NCBI GenBank assembly: GCA_900316745.1 | Contig: ONEB01000006.1 | Span: forward strand, 147,770-211,769 | Direction of reading: 5' to 3' | Origin: an uncultured Eubacteriales bacterium | GTDB taxonomy: Bacteria > Bacillota > Clostridia > Oscillospirales > Oscillospiraceae | DNA: 64,000 nt | In this document: positions 50,736 through 59,491 of the stretch, piece after piece | Layout of the letters: each line of letters begins with the position of its first letter | Numbering within the stretch: position 1 is the stretch's first letter | Position numbers and translations under genes: made by a program | Notes under the pieces: generated by a model | The model's input: only the letters and a program-made list of their open reading frames with translations | Told to the model about the DNA's origin: nothing | Databases searched by the model: none

Positions 50736-51881
50736 TCATGCAGATTCCGTTTCGAGCAGCTCCAGTCCGTGGGTCTGGACATCGCCGTTGACTGCGGCAT
50801 AGATCCACTCCGCAACGCTGACGCCATCTTCCAGCGCATCGAAGACGTTGCTGGAAATGATGGTGTGCTGCGTGTTTCCGGTGTCTGCATCCTCGCCGCA
50901 GCGCCAGATGTAAATACCGACGTTGGGAATGCTCTCCTGCAGGTCGGCGACCATCTTGGCCAGATCCTTCTGGAACTGGTTTCCCAGCGCTTTGGTCTGA
51001 TTCATTTTTCCGGTGTTGATATAGGACTGATACTGCATGAGCGTATCGTCCCGATAGGAGCAGTCAAACAGGATCTTCACAGAGTCTCCGCGTTTGTTAT
51101 ACAGTGCGGTCAGACTGTCGAGCACAAGGTTGTTCGTTGTCAGTCTGTCAGAGATCTCCTTCGGCGACTGCCAGAGGTTCACTGCAGTCTCGTGCCATCC
51201 ATCATAGAGCAGCAGCGAGCTGTCCACACAGACCGTGATATTCTTTGCGCTGGGGAAGCGGTCGATCACATCGTCCGCCAGTAGCGACGTCGCAAAGCCG
51301 CCTGCGGAAAAGCCTGTTATGAGCAGCGTGTCCGGCTCTCCGACATACTGCTTTGCCGCTTCGATCAAAGCAGCATAATTGTTGTATCCGTTATGATAGA
51401 CGGTTTTCTCTTTGCCGCCGTCAGTATAGTGGTATTCTCCGGTGCCGCAGTGAAAATCGCCTGTGGCATATGGCAGAACGAGAAAGGTCCAGTCCTTGAA
51501 CGGGTTGTTCTCGCTGTCACTGCCGATCCCGCCGGAAGCGACAAAATCCTGAGCACCGGCCGTCGTGGCGTAGAATTCTTTTCCGCCCTCCGAGGTTTCG
51601 CCGGTGATGCTGACGCCGCCGCCGAAGAAGTACACCACCACCTTGTTTTCCGTGCCGAGTCGGATCAAGCCGTGCCATTCGCTCCCGTCGGAGGACTTGG
51701 CCCCCTCCGGGGTGATTCGATACCATTTGCCGACCTCCGGCTCTCCGGTGAGCTCCGGATGCTTCACGAGGACGGTTTTTTTGAGAATGATACCCACTGC
51801 GACGGCGGCGATGACCACAAGCACGAGGAATACGATCAGAACGATTTTCCAGCCCCGTCTTTTCGGTTTTGCAGAGTTCAT
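50736..51881 (-). CDS. Membrane-anchored pectinacetylesterase/Notum-like hydrolase
   Basis: A 381-residue protein with one N-terminal membrane segment (about residues 12-32) and an exterior alpha/beta-hydrolase domain of the pectinacetylesterase family. Visible marks are VVYFFGGGVSI (oxyanion region), the nucleophile elbow TGFSAGGFAT and a late NTQHTII region with the catalytic His. The family removes acetyl groups from plant pectin, or palmitoleate in animal Notum. The ATG at 51881 is chosen because AAGAAGGAC lies 6-7 bases upstream; ATGs further upstream lack a site. Single-gene unit between terminators. Confidence 0.83.
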   Translation of the reverse strand: MNSAKPKRRGWKIVLIVFLVLVVIAAVAVGIILKKTVLVKHPELTGEPEVGKWYRITPEGAKSSDGSEWHGLIRLGTENKVVVYFFGGGVSITGETSEGGKEFYATTAGAQDFVASGGIGSDSENNPFKDWTFLVLPYATGDFHCGTGEYHYTDGGKEKTVYHNGYNNYAALIEAAKQYVGEPDTLLITGFSAGGFATSLLADDVIDRFPSAKNITVCVDSSLLLYDGWHETAVNLWQSPKEISDRLTTNNLVLDSLTALYNKRGDSVKILFDCSYRDDTLMQYQSYINTGKMNQTKALGNQFQKDLAKMVADLQESIPNVGIYIWRCGEDADTGNTQHTIISSNVFDALEDGVSVAEWIYAAVNGDVQTHGLELLETESA

Positions 51882-51960
51882 ATGTTTGTCCTTCTTTCTC
51901 ATCCCATTGTTGCTGTGATGAATGCTTCCGAACGCTCCTTCAGCATGCGGGGAATGTAGA

Positions 51961-51994
51961 AAAAACCTCTCACGATCGCTCGCGAGAGGTTTTT
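51961..51994. terminator. Terminator between the SLH and esterase genes
   Basis: An 11-bp stem (AAAAACCTCTC / GAGAGGTTTTT) with a structured 12-base loop and T-rich tails in both directions ends the 52117 SLH transcript. Confidence 0.85.
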
Positions 51995-52116
51995 CCCTTA
52001 CCCCCAAAGGCTGGAGAACCAGCTGAGGATCTCATTGGCGTCGCTTTCGCCTGCCAGCTCCAGAATCCAGAGCACAAGATCAAAAGGACGGAAGCTTTTC
52101 CTTTGAGAATGCGATC

Positions 52117-54009
52117 TTACAGCGCCGCGTAGCGGTACAGGAACGTGACCGCCTGCGCGCGGGTGCAGGACTGCAGCGGGGCGAAGAGGACGGAGCTGAC
52201 GCCGTTGGTGATGCCGTTCTTCACCGCCCAAGCCACGGGCGCGCCATAGTAGGCGCTGGCGCTCACGTCGCGGAAGCTCGTGCCGCCGAAGACGGACGAT
52301 TTCGCGTCTGGGTTGAATTTCTGATCGTAGCGATAGAGGAACGTGACGATCTGCGCGCGGGTGCAGGTCTGGTCGGGGCTGAATTTGTCGGCGCTCGTGC
52401 CGGTGGTGATGCCGTTCTCGGCAGCCCAGGCGACGGCGTCGGCATACCAATCCTGCGTCAGATCGGTGAAGGCAGCGGCCTGCGTCGGCGCGGGCTTCTC
52501 TGCCATGCGCCAGAGGAACGTGACGATCTCGGCGCGGGTGCAGGTTTCATTCGGGCTGAACGTGGTCGGGCTCGTGCCCTCGGTCACGCCTTCCTGCACC
52601 GCCCAGTTGATGGCGGTCTTGAACTCCTCGGAGAGACCCGCGACGTCGTCGAACGCCGGCTGCACCGGCAGTGCCTTCAGGATCGTCTCCGCAATCAGGG
52701 CGTGGCTCGGCACGTCGGGATGGGAGTTGTCCACAAAGCTCAGATCCTTGTCCGGCAGCATGACATGGATCACATGGCCGTTGTAATTCGGCTGCATCTT
52801 CACAAACAGGTTCATCTCGCCGAAGACGAGCTTGAGAATGCCGCCGAGATTGCCGAAGCCGTCATAGTTCAGGGTGTAGGACGGAACGACCAGCGTGACA
52901 TTCGGATTGATTTCAAAGATGCGCTTGACGATCTTGGGATAATTGATGCGGTAATTCACCTCGCACTTGAGCGCGAGATTGGCGATCTTGGCGGGATAGA
53001 GCGGATCCTTCATCGAGATCACAGCCATAAGCGCGGCGATCGCCTGCAGCGCGCTGGCTTCGTCGTTGGTGTCGACGTCGCCGGTGTCGCCGCCGGCATC
53101 GTTCAGTGCTTCCACCGCCTCGGCCTGCTCAGCCTCCGTCGCTTCTCCGAGCTCCACCTGAGGAGCATATTCCGCAGCCTGCTCAAATACCTCGGTGTCG
53201 TTTTCAGCGACCGCCTGCGCTGCGTCCGCAATGGCTTCTTCTTCGGTGATCGGCTCTCCCTGCGCTGCGGCCTGCTCCACCAGCAGCTTCACGAGGTCGA
53301 CCATGATCGTGCCGAGGATCGGCACATAAATGTCGTTTGCGCCGATGGACATCGTGACCAGATTGGAATTGCGGATGGCCTCCGGATAAAGCTCGCTGCT
53401 CTGCACCTCCAGCAGGTTTTCATAGCTGAAGGAGCCGTTGGACATGCCGGCGGCAATGTCGACCAGTTCTTTGCTGTCGCCCTTGTAGTTCTTGTCCAGC
53501 ACCATGAGGAGCTCTTCCGTGCGGAAGGCGCACTGCGCATAGTGATGGAAGGTTCCGTCTGCCTCTGATGCGCCGACCGCCTTGGCGATCAGGGAGGCAT
53601 AGGTGCCCTCGACCTCGTGCAGGCGGGTGAAGTCCGTGGCGTGCCAGTGGCTGGCCAGATCGTCGCCCAGCTCCTCCAGCTTCTGCTGCTTGAGCGCGGC
53701 AAACGTCGCTTCGTACTCGGGCGTTCCCTCCACGAGGGCCTGATCTTCGCCAGCAAGACTGTTGAGCGTCGCGATCGCGTCGCGCACGTCCATGTCCACG
53801 GCGTCCTCGCCCCAGACAGCATACTGCATCTTCATTTCCTCCCAGCCGGGGAGGCCGTAGCCGGCGACGGCGCTGTCGCCGAGGGAGGTATAGGTTTCGT
53901 ACTGCCAAACGTCCTCCGCGGTGGCGGCGAACGAGACCACGCCGCACAGACTGAACGCCATGGCGATCGTCAGCAGCACGGCAACGGTTTTTCTGAAACT
54001 GCTTTTCAT
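52117..54009 (-). CDS. SGNH-type hydrolase with acidic insertion and three SLH domains
   Basis: A 630-residue exported protein: signal peptide (to about residue 29), block I TSLGDSAVAGYG, block III GAND near residue 225, block V HPDVPSHALIAE, then three SLH domains. An acidic, alanine- and glutamate-rich insertion (about residues 255-315, with EEEAIADAAQAVAEND) interrupts the hydrolase fold, unlike the paralog at 13017. The SLH domains of the two are close in sequence (GAPVAWAVKNGIT shared). ATG 54009 follows AAGGAG. Surface-bound esterase of unknown substrate. Confidence 0.9.
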   Translation of the reverse strand: MKSSFRKTVAVLLTIAMAFSLCGVVSFAATAEDVWQYETYTSLGDSAVAGYGLPGWEEMKMQYAVWGEDAVDMDVRDAIATLNSLAGEDQALVEGTPEYEATFAALKQQKLEELGDDLASHWHATDFTRLHEVEGTYASLIAKAVGASEADGTFHHYAQCAFRTEELLMVLDKNYKGDSKELVDIAAGMSNGSFSYENLLEVQSSELYPEAIRNSNLVTMSIGANDIYVPILGTIMVDLVKLLVEQAAAQGEPITEEEAIADAAQAVAENDTEVFEQAAEYAPQVELGEATEAEQAEAVEALNDAGGDTGDVDTNDEASALQAIAALMAVISMKDPLYPAKIANLALKCEVNYRINYPKIVKRIFEINPNVTLVVPSYTLNYDGFGNLGGILKLVFGEMNLFVKMQPNYNGHVIHVMLPDKDLSFVDNSHPDVPSHALIAETILKALPVQPAFDDVAGLSEEFKTAINWAVQEGVTEGTSPTTFSPNETCTRAEIVTFLWRMAEKPAPTQAAAFTDLTQDWYADAVAWAAENGITTGTSADKFSPDQTCTRAQIVTFLYRYDQKFNPDAKSSVFGGTSFRDVSASAYYGAPVAWAVKNGITNGVSSVLFAPLQSCTRAQAVTFLYRYAAL

Positions 54010-54140
54010 AACAGCATTCTCCTTTTTTCGTTTTTCGCAGGTGCGTTCAATTTACCACGCGCGAAAAAATCTGTAAACGCGGCAGCCGGAAACTGGAACA
54101 AAGCCCTGCCTTTTGTACCAGCTTTTTGGTCGCTCTGCGC

Positions 54141-54170
54141 TTGACGTAAAAAAATACGGCATGGTACAAT
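54141..54170 (+). promoter_or_regulatory. Promoter of the tetR-hydrolase pair, flanked by an inverted repeat
   Basis: TTGACG (54141-54146), 18 bases and TACAAT (54165-54170). The repeat TTGTACC (54113-54119) and GGTACAA (54163-54169) brackets the promoter, with the right arm over the -10, as expected for an autorepressor site. Confidence 0.5.
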
Positions 54171-54198
54171 TGCGCCATCCGGTAAAGGAGGCTGCAGC

Positions 54199-54711
54199 AT
54201 GATTCCTCCCAGAAACACAAATGAGGTCGTCATTGAGAGCATCACGCAGGCCATGGCGGCCATGATCGTCGTCCGTCCGTTTGAGGAGATCACCGTCACG
54301 GAGCTGGTGCGCCGCGCGGGCGTGAGCCGCAACTCCTTCTACCGCAATTTCCGCGACAAGGAAGACGTGCTGCGCCGCTACATCGAGGGTGAGACGGAGG
54401 AATGGATCGGCCGAAGCGGCTGGGTCCACGTCGTGGATCCGGAGGAGAACAGGCTCCGGATGGAGCATCTGCTGCTCCACATGTATGAATACCGCGATTT
54501 CGTTGCAGGCCTGATGCGGGACGGAAAGATGCACCTGATGGCGGCGGAGTTTGCGCGCGCGACGAAGCAGAACATCGGGCGGTATTACGATCCGTGGCGG
54601 CTCGCGTTCCTGATCGGCGGCGTCTATCAGCTCTACGTCCACTGGGTGGAGACGGACTATGCGCTGCCGCCGAAGGAGGTCGCGGCGCTGTTTGACACAT
54701 TCGAGATCTGA
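54199..54711 (+). CDS. TetR/AcrR-family transcriptional regulator
   Basis: A 170-residue repressor with the typical N-terminal helix-turn-helix (ITVTELVRRAGVSRNSFYRNF, about residues 32-52) and a helical ligand-binding C-terminal domain. ATG 54199 follows AAAGGAGG. It is the first gene of a two-gene unit with the alpha/beta hydrolase 24 bases downstream, so it probably controls that gene and itself through the inverted repeat around its promoter. Ligand unknown. Confidence 0.92.
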   Translation: MIPPRNTNEVVIESITQAMAAMIVVRPFEEITVTELVRRAGVSRNSFYRNFRDKEDVLRRYIEGETEEWIGRSGWVHVVDPEENRLRMEHLLLHMYEYRDFVAGLMRDGKMHLMAAEFARATKQNIGRYYDPWRLAFLIGGVYQLYVHWVETDYALPPKEVAALFDTFEI

Positions 54712-54735
54712 GATCGCAGGAGAGGCAGAGAGGAC

Positions 54736-55692
54736 ATGAAAAAAGTGCTGATGATTTTGGGCATCCTTTTGGGGATCATCGTGCTGCTGGCCGCAGCATT
54801 TCTGATCTATAACGCGGTCAAAACGCATAAAACGCTGAACGATCCGCGTCTGCCGGACGACTACTACGCCTTGATTCAAACCGGCGGAGCGCTGGAGGCG
54901 AAGTATGTCGGCAGGGGCAGCTATGACGTAGAAAGCATCGTCGTTCCGTCGGATCACAAGTCCATCAAAAACATCCGCATCTTCTACCCTGCCGAGCTGA
55001 AAGGCACGGAGCGCAAATATCCCCTGGTCATGGTAGTCAACGGCAGCCAGAGCCCGGCCAAGACCTATCTGCCCTACTTCGAGCGTCTGGCCTCCTGGGG
55101 CTTCATCGTCGTCGGAACCGACGATCCGCAGCCCGGCACGGGCGAAACCGCCTCCGAGGCGCTGGACTATGTATTGAATGAGAGCGAGATCCGGGATCAT
55201 ATCGACACGGCGAACATGGGCGCCGCAGGCTACTCGCAGGGCGGCGCAGGGGCGATCAACGCCGTCACGAAGTTTGAAAACAGCCGTCTGTACAAAACGC
55301 TTTTCACCGGCAGCGCCGCCTATCCCCTTCTTGCCAAAAGCATGGGCTGGGAATACGACGTCGCCGACATCGCGGTCAGTTATTTCATGACCGCCGCCAC
55401 CGGCGCCTCAGATGACACCGGCGCCGCGGACGCAAACGCCGAATTCGGCGGCGTCTGCCCGCTGCAGGCGCTGGAGGAGATCTATAATACGCTGCCCGAC
55501 AGTCTCGCCAAGGTGCGCGCGCGTTGTGTCGGCGCGGAGCATGAGGAGATGCAGCTGCGCACGGACGGCTATATGACCGCATGGATGCTATGGCAGCTGC
55601 AGGGAGACGAGGAAGCGGCAAAGGTCTTTGTCGGAGACGACGCAGAGCTGCTCACAAATGCCGGCTGGCAGGACATTGAAAAGAACCAATAA
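54736..55692 (+). CDS. Membrane-anchored alpha/beta hydrolase
   Basis: A 318-residue protein with an N-terminal membrane segment (about residues 4-27) and an extracytoplasmic hydrolase domain of the chlorophyllase/PET-hydrolase-like group. The oxyanion region is VVNGSQSP, the nucleophile elbow is AAGYSQGGAGAIN (Ser near residue 165), an Asp follows in later strands and the His is probably in GAEHEEMQ. AGGAGAGG precedes ATG 54736. Expression is probably under the TetR gene just upstream. Substrate unknown; esters or lipids are typical. Confidence 0.87.
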   Translation: MKKVLMILGILLGIIVLLAAAFLIYNAVKTHKTLNDPRLPDDYYALIQTGGALEAKYVGRGSYDVESIVVPSDHKSIKNIRIFYPAELKGTERKYPLVMVVNGSQSPAKTYLPYFERLASWGFIVVGTDDPQPGTGETASEALDYVLNESEIRDHIDTANMGAAGYSQGGAGAINAVTKFENSRLYKTLFTGSAAYPLLAKSMGWEYDVADIAVSYFMTAATGASDDTGAADANAEFGGVCPLQALEEIYNTLPDSLAKVRARCVGAEHEEMQLRTDGYMTAWMLWQLQGDEEAAKVFVGDDAELLTNAGWQDIEKNQ

Positions 55693-55703
55693 ACAAGAAT
55701 GCG

Positions 55704-55744
55704 AATAAGCGACGTAAGATTCTATCAATCTTACGTCGCTTATT
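55704..55744. terminator. Bidirectional terminator overlapping the CoaD-like stop
   Basis: A perfect 18-bp stem (AATAAGCGACGTAAGATT and its complement) with a CTATC loop serves the alpha/beta hydrolase. On the other strand it covers the TAA of the convergent gene at 55740. Confidence 0.85.
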
Positions 55745-56246
55745 GGTGGGGATGGTGGATTCGAAGCGCCGCCGACGCTTCGCGCGCGATTGGATGAGGG
55801 TGGTTCGTAATCCACCCATGGACAAGTTTGACAGCAGGTGATGGCAGAAACAGATTTAGATCCACTCCGTTTTGGGAAAGTGCAAAAAGGTCTTCAAAGG
55901 ACAAATCGGCATGCCGCGTTTCTACCGGGAGATAAAGCACCTCGATGGATGACAGACTCTGCCTCAACATATACTCCTTTCTGCTCGTTAGGTCAAAGCT
56001 GCCCGGCGTCAAAGGAAAGAGAAAAACGGCGCCGTTTGGGCGCGCATCCGGGCAAATGGACACATTGGCATAATTCGCAGTCATCTCTTCGACACAGCGC
56101 AGCCTTTCTTCTCTCGAAAAAACGTCTGCCCCGGAGTCGATGACAAGCAGCTCCAGATGCGGGAACAGCCTGCTTGCTCTGTCGATCAGGCTTTGATGAC
56201 TCAGTGTCGGCGGTTCAAAGCGATCCGCATAAATAAAACGCTTCAT
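55740..56246 (-). CDS. CoaD-like nucleotidyltransferase-fold protein, degenerate
   Basis: A 168-residue protein whose first 90 residues follow the phosphopantetheine adenylyltransferase pattern: FIYADRFEPPTLSHQSLIDRASRLF, then FSREERLRCVEEM. In true CoaD the nucleotide motif is TxGH; here it is TLSH, with Gly replaced by Ser. The late ISSTxVR motif is not clear, although FLPSPAVKLV stands at the matching place. So it has the fold but may have changed or lost the activity. ATG 56246 follows CAGGAG. It lies downstream of the CoA-transferase operon, separated by a hairpin, so a link to CoA chemistry is only suggestive. Confidence 0.7.
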   Translation of the reverse strand: MKRFIYADRFEPPTLSHQSLIDRASRLFPHLELLVIDSGADVFSREERLRCVEEMTANYANVSICPDARPNGAVFLFPLTPGSFDLTSRKEYMLRQSLSSIEVLYLPVETRHADLSFEDLFALSQNGVDLNLFLPSPAVKLVHGWITNHPHPIAREASAALRIHHPHQ

Positions 56247-56264
56247 AGGCTGCTCCTGAAAGAA

Positions 56265-56290
56265 GGCCGACTGCCAGATGGCAGCCGGCC
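56265..56290 (-). terminator. Hairpin after the CoA-transferase operon
   Basis: GGCCGACTGCC and GGCAGCCGGCC pair with one mismatch around AGAT, followed on the minus strand by TTCTTTC. It separates the operon from the CoaD-like gene. Confidence 0.6.
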
Positions 56291-56320
56291 AAAGTATGGG
56301 AAGGGGGGATGAATGAAAGA

Positions 56321-57577
56321 TCAAATCAGATTCTTGGATTTCAGATCAGCAATCTTTTCCTCGTCGTAGCCGAGGATGGTTTTAAGGATGGTTTCAGTAT
56401 CCTGGCCCATGGAGGGAGCGCCGCGCCAGATCTTGCCCGGCGTCTCGCTCATCTTCGGGGCGATGCCGAAGGCCTCGATCTCCGCGCCGGTGGTCTGGTC
56501 CTCATACTTGACCCAGTCGCCGCGGGAGCGGAAGTGCTCGTTCTCATAGGCAGATTTGGCGGTGTTGACCGTGGCGCAGGGGACGCGGGCACCTTCCATG
56601 ATGCTCTCGATCTCCAGTGCGTCGTGGGAGGCGCACCACTCGATGACCTTGCGGTTCAGCTCCTGACCCTTTTCGGAAGCCACCGCAGCGGGGCCGGAGG
56701 AGCAGTCCTTGTAGTTGAAGTACTCGATATCCAGTCCCATGGCGGGGATGCAGCGCTTGTAGACGCCGGGGCCGAACGCACCCAGGGCCACAAGGAAGCC
56801 GTCCTTGGATTTGAAGAGGTTGTAGGGCTGGAAGGCGGGGTTGAAGTTGCCGGAGCGCTCAGAGACCTTTCCGGCCATCGTGTAGGTGGTGTAGGTGCCG
56901 CACATGTACTGTGCCATGGCCTCGAACTGCGCCACGTCCACGACCTGGCCCTGGCCGGTCTTCTGGGCGTGGGTGTAGCCGGCCAGCGCGGCGAAGAGCG
57001 TCGCAAAGGCAGAGACGTAGTCGTTGGTGTAGGGCTTGGCAATGGCGGGATCGCGGTCAGCGTCGCCCTGCAGGTACAGCCAGCCGGAGAAGGCCTGACC
57101 GATCATATCGTAAGACGCGCGGTTGCAGACGGAGGGGATGCCGCCGAACTCCTTGTGACCCATTCCGGAAACATGCACGATGACCAGCTTCGGATTCACC
57201 TTGAGCAGCTCCTCGTCATAGATGCCGAGCTTCTCCAGCCAAACCATGTTCTCCATGAAGATGTCCGCTTCCTTGATGAGTCCGTAGAAGATCTCCTTCA
57301 CTTCCTCGTGCTTCAGATTCAGCTCCAGACTCATGGCCAGCTTGTTGCGCGCATCCTGCGCCCAGGCGGTGGAGACCTTGGTGCCGTTCACTTCCGCAAA
57401 GGGTGCCAGCATACGAAGGGTATCGCCAACGCCGGGACGCTCGATCTGGATGACCTCGGCGCCGAAATCGGCCAGCATCGTAGCGGCAAAGGGCATCGCC
57501 ACCAGAGAACCGGAGCAGACAACACGCATACCGGCAAAGGGGCCAAACTCAGGGATGATGAATTTACGTTCGCTCAT
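56321..57577 (-). CDS. Family III CoA-transferase, CaiB/BaiF type
   Basis: A 418-residue cytoplasmic enzyme that moves CoA between carboxylic acids. It is close to the carnitine CoA-transferase CaiB: GPFAGMRVVCSGSLVAMPFAATMLADFGAEVIQIERP at the start (shown in part: FGAEVIQIERP), the catalytic Asp in YDMIGQAFSGWL-type context, and IWRGAPSMGQDT near the end, where CaiB has IWRGMPSHGMDT. ATG 57577 follows AAAGGAG. It is the last gene of the acyl-CoA dehydrogenase, fixA, fixB, CoA-transferase operon. No caiC, caiD or caiT is present, so the acid may be carnitine, crotonobetaine, butyrobetaine or another enoate. Confidence 0.88.
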   Translation of the reverse strand: MSERKFIIPEFGPFAGMRVVCSGSLVAMPFAATMLADFGAEVIQIERPGVGDTLRMLAPFAEVNGTKVSTAWAQDARNKLAMSLELNLKHEEVKEIFYGLIKEADIFMENMVWLEKLGIYDEELLKVNPKLVIVHVSGMGHKEFGGIPSVCNRASYDMIGQAFSGWLYLQGDADRDPAIAKPYTNDYVSAFATLFAALAGYTHAQKTGQGQVVDVAQFEAMAQYMCGTYTTYTMAGKVSERSGNFNPAFQPYNLFKSKDGFLVALGAFGPGVYKRCIPAMGLDIEYFNYKDCSSGPAAVASEKGQELNRKVIEWCASHDALEIESIMEGARVPCATVNTAKSAYENEHFRSRGDWVKYEDQTTGAEIEAFGIAPKMSETPGKIWRGAPSMGQDTETILKTILGYDEEKIADLKSKNLI

Positions 57578-57611
57578 AATGATTCTCCTTTACAAGATAA
57601 GTTGAGATGGT

Positions 57612-58610
57612 TCAGGCTTTTCTGCGCTTGATCTCTTCCACCAGGGCGGGGATCACGGTTTTGTAGTCCGCCACAGCGCCGTAGTGGGAAATGTCGAAGA
57701 TCGGAGCGCCCTTCGTGTGGTTGATGGAAATAACGCAGCCGGCGTTCTGCATGCCGACCTGATACTGTACAGAGCCGGAGATCGCAACATTGAAAATGTA
57801 CCTGGGCTTGATGGTGGCACCGCTCTGACCGATCTGCTTTTCGTGGGCCAGCCAGCCGTTGTCCACCAGCGGACGAGAGGCGGCAAGCTTGCCGTCCAGC
57901 AGCGCCGCCAGCTCTTTGAGCGGCTCCAGATCGGCTTCCTCCTTGATGCCGCGGCCGCCCGCCACAATCACCTGGGCGCCCTCAATGGAATCGCCGGTAT
58001 CCTGCTTGGGCGCCGTTGCCAGCACCTCATAGTCAGCGTCCGCGTCCACCGAAACCGTCTCGATGATCAGCTCACCGTCCGCGCCCTCGCGGGGCTGGAT
58101 CGGCTCGAACATCATGGGCCGCACCGTCGCCATCTGGGGACGGGCCTCCAGAATCACGATATGTGCCAGAATGCTGCCGCCATAGGCAGGCGTCGTCTGA
58201 TAGAACACCTCATCCTGATCAAAGCCCAGGTCGATCGCGTCGGCGGTGAGGCCGGTTTTCAGCGACACCATGACGCGGGGCGCAAGATCGCGGCCCAGTG
58301 AGGTCGCTCCGTAGAGCAGGATGGAGGGCTTGTACTTCTCGCTGAGCTGTGTCAGCGCCTGCTGATAGGGTCGGGCGCTGTACTGCGCCAGATTGGGGTC
58401 GTCAGCCAGAATCACACTGTCTGCGCCATAAGCAAAGAGTGCAGGAGCCAGATCTTTCACGCCGCTGCCAAGCAGGACCGCCGTGACGTTCTCGCCTGTG
58501 TGTGCCTTCAGCTCCAGTGCCTTCGCCAGGATCTCAAAAACGGTGGGATTCAGCTTGCCGTTCTGCTGCTCGGCAAACACCCATATTCCCTTGTAGTCTT
58601 CTTTCGCCAT
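57612..58610 (-). CDS. fixB: Electron transfer flavoprotein alpha subunit, FixB/EtfA
   Basis: A 332-residue ETF large subunit that carries electrons to or from the acyl-CoA dehydrogenase. The N-terminal domain has the ETF fold; the C-terminal FAD domain shows GGRGIKEEADLEPLKELA, GQSGATIKPRYIFNVAISGS and AINHTKGAPIF-type residues (SINHTKGAPIFDISHYG). No N-terminal ferredoxin-like cysteine cluster is present. GGAGG lies 12 bases before ATG 58610. It follows fixA by 17 bases in the operon. Confidence 0.93.
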   Translation of the reverse strand: MAKEDYKGIWVFAEQQNGKLNPTVFEILAKALELKAHTGENVTAVLLGSGVKDLAPALFAYGADSVILADDPNLAQYSARPYQQALTQLSEKYKPSILLYGATSLGRDLAPRVMVSLKTGLTADAIDLGFDQDEVFYQTTPAYGGSILAHIVILEARPQMATVRPMMFEPIQPREGADGELIIETVSVDADADYEVLATAPKQDTGDSIEGAQVIVAGGRGIKEEADLEPLKELAALLDGKLAASRPLVDNGWLAHEKQIGQSGATIKPRYIFNVAISGSVQYQVGMQNAGCVISINHTKGAPIFDISHYGAVADYKTVIPALVEEIKRRKA

Positions 58611-58627
58611 AACAGATGTTCGCCTCC

Positions 58628-59413
58628 TTAAATCAAGTGCTCGTCATGGAGCATGTCCGCCATCTGGGACGCGATCTCCTCGGCGGAGCCGGAGAAGTAT
58701 TTTGTGTTCGCGTTGCGCTTGGGCGGCTCAAGGACCTCCTTGGTGGAGGAGGGAGAGCCGGGAATGCCGGTCTGCGCCGTGTCCGCCTCGAGATCTGCCG
58801 CGTTCCACACGAAGCGGGGCTTCTTCAGTGCCTTCATGATGTTGATGGGTTTGGCATAGCGCGGTGTGTTGATCTCTCCGGTGACCGTGACCAGCGCGGG
58901 AAGCTTTGCGCGCACCTTCTGCGTGCAGTCCTCCAGCACGCGGTCGCAGATGACGTAGCCATCCTGCACGTCAATCGACGAGGCAAGGGTAATCTGCGGA
59001 ATGCCCAACTGCGCCGCGGTGGCGGGTCCGGTCTGGGCGGTATCTCCGTCCACGGCATGGCGCCCGAAGAGCAGCAAATCGTAATCGCCGATCTTCTTTG
59101 CGGCCATGGCGAGCGTATAGGAGGTCGCCAGCGTATCCGCGCCGCCGAAGGCCCGGTCGGAGAGCAGATAGGCCTCGTCGCAGCCCAGGGCCAGCGCCTT
59201 CTTCAGCACATCCTCCGCCTGGGGAGGTCCCATACTGACGGCACAGACGGTGGCGCCGTAACGCTCTTTGAGCTGGATCGCAGCCTCGACTGCGTTTGCG
59301 TCAAGAGGGTTGAGCTTGCTGCTCACGCCCTCACGCATGATATTGCCGGTCTTCGGATCGAGCTTTACATCATCGGTATCCGGAACCTGCTTGACAAATA
59401 CCAAAATTTTCAT
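58628..59413 (-). CDS. fixA: Electron transfer flavoprotein beta subunit, FixA/EtfB
   Basis: A 261-residue ETF small subunit (KILVFVKQVPDTDDVKLDP at the start, NPLDANAVEAAIQLKE). The nucleotide loop reads GRHAVDGDTAQTGP. In bifurcating ETFs, as I recall the literature, this loop is of the DGDTAQVGP type and binds FAD, while non-bifurcating ETFs bind AMP with a different sequence. So this pair may split electrons between an enoyl-CoA and ferredoxin. AAGGAG lies 12 bases before ATG 59413. A hairpin-rich 78-base gap separates it from the acyl-CoA dehydrogenase gene. Confidence 0.93.
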   Translation of the reverse strand: MKILVFVKQVPDTDDVKLDPKTGNIMREGVSSKLNPLDANAVEAAIQLKERYGATVCAVSMGPPQAEDVLKKALALGCDEAYLLSDRAFGGADTLATSYTLAMAAKKIGDYDLLLFGRHAVDGDTAQTGPATAAQLGIPQITLASSIDVQDGYVICDRVLEDCTQKVRAKLPALVTVTGEINTPRYAKPINIMKALKKPRFVWNAADLEADTAQTGIPGSPSSTKEVLEPPKRNANTKYFSGSAEEIASQMADMLHDEHLI

Positions 59414-59491
59414 TGGCGTGTCTTTCTCCTTCTATAGTGGATTGCCTGCGGGTCTGCCGGGAGCGCTGTCTCTCGGCAGGCCCTCGCTGCT

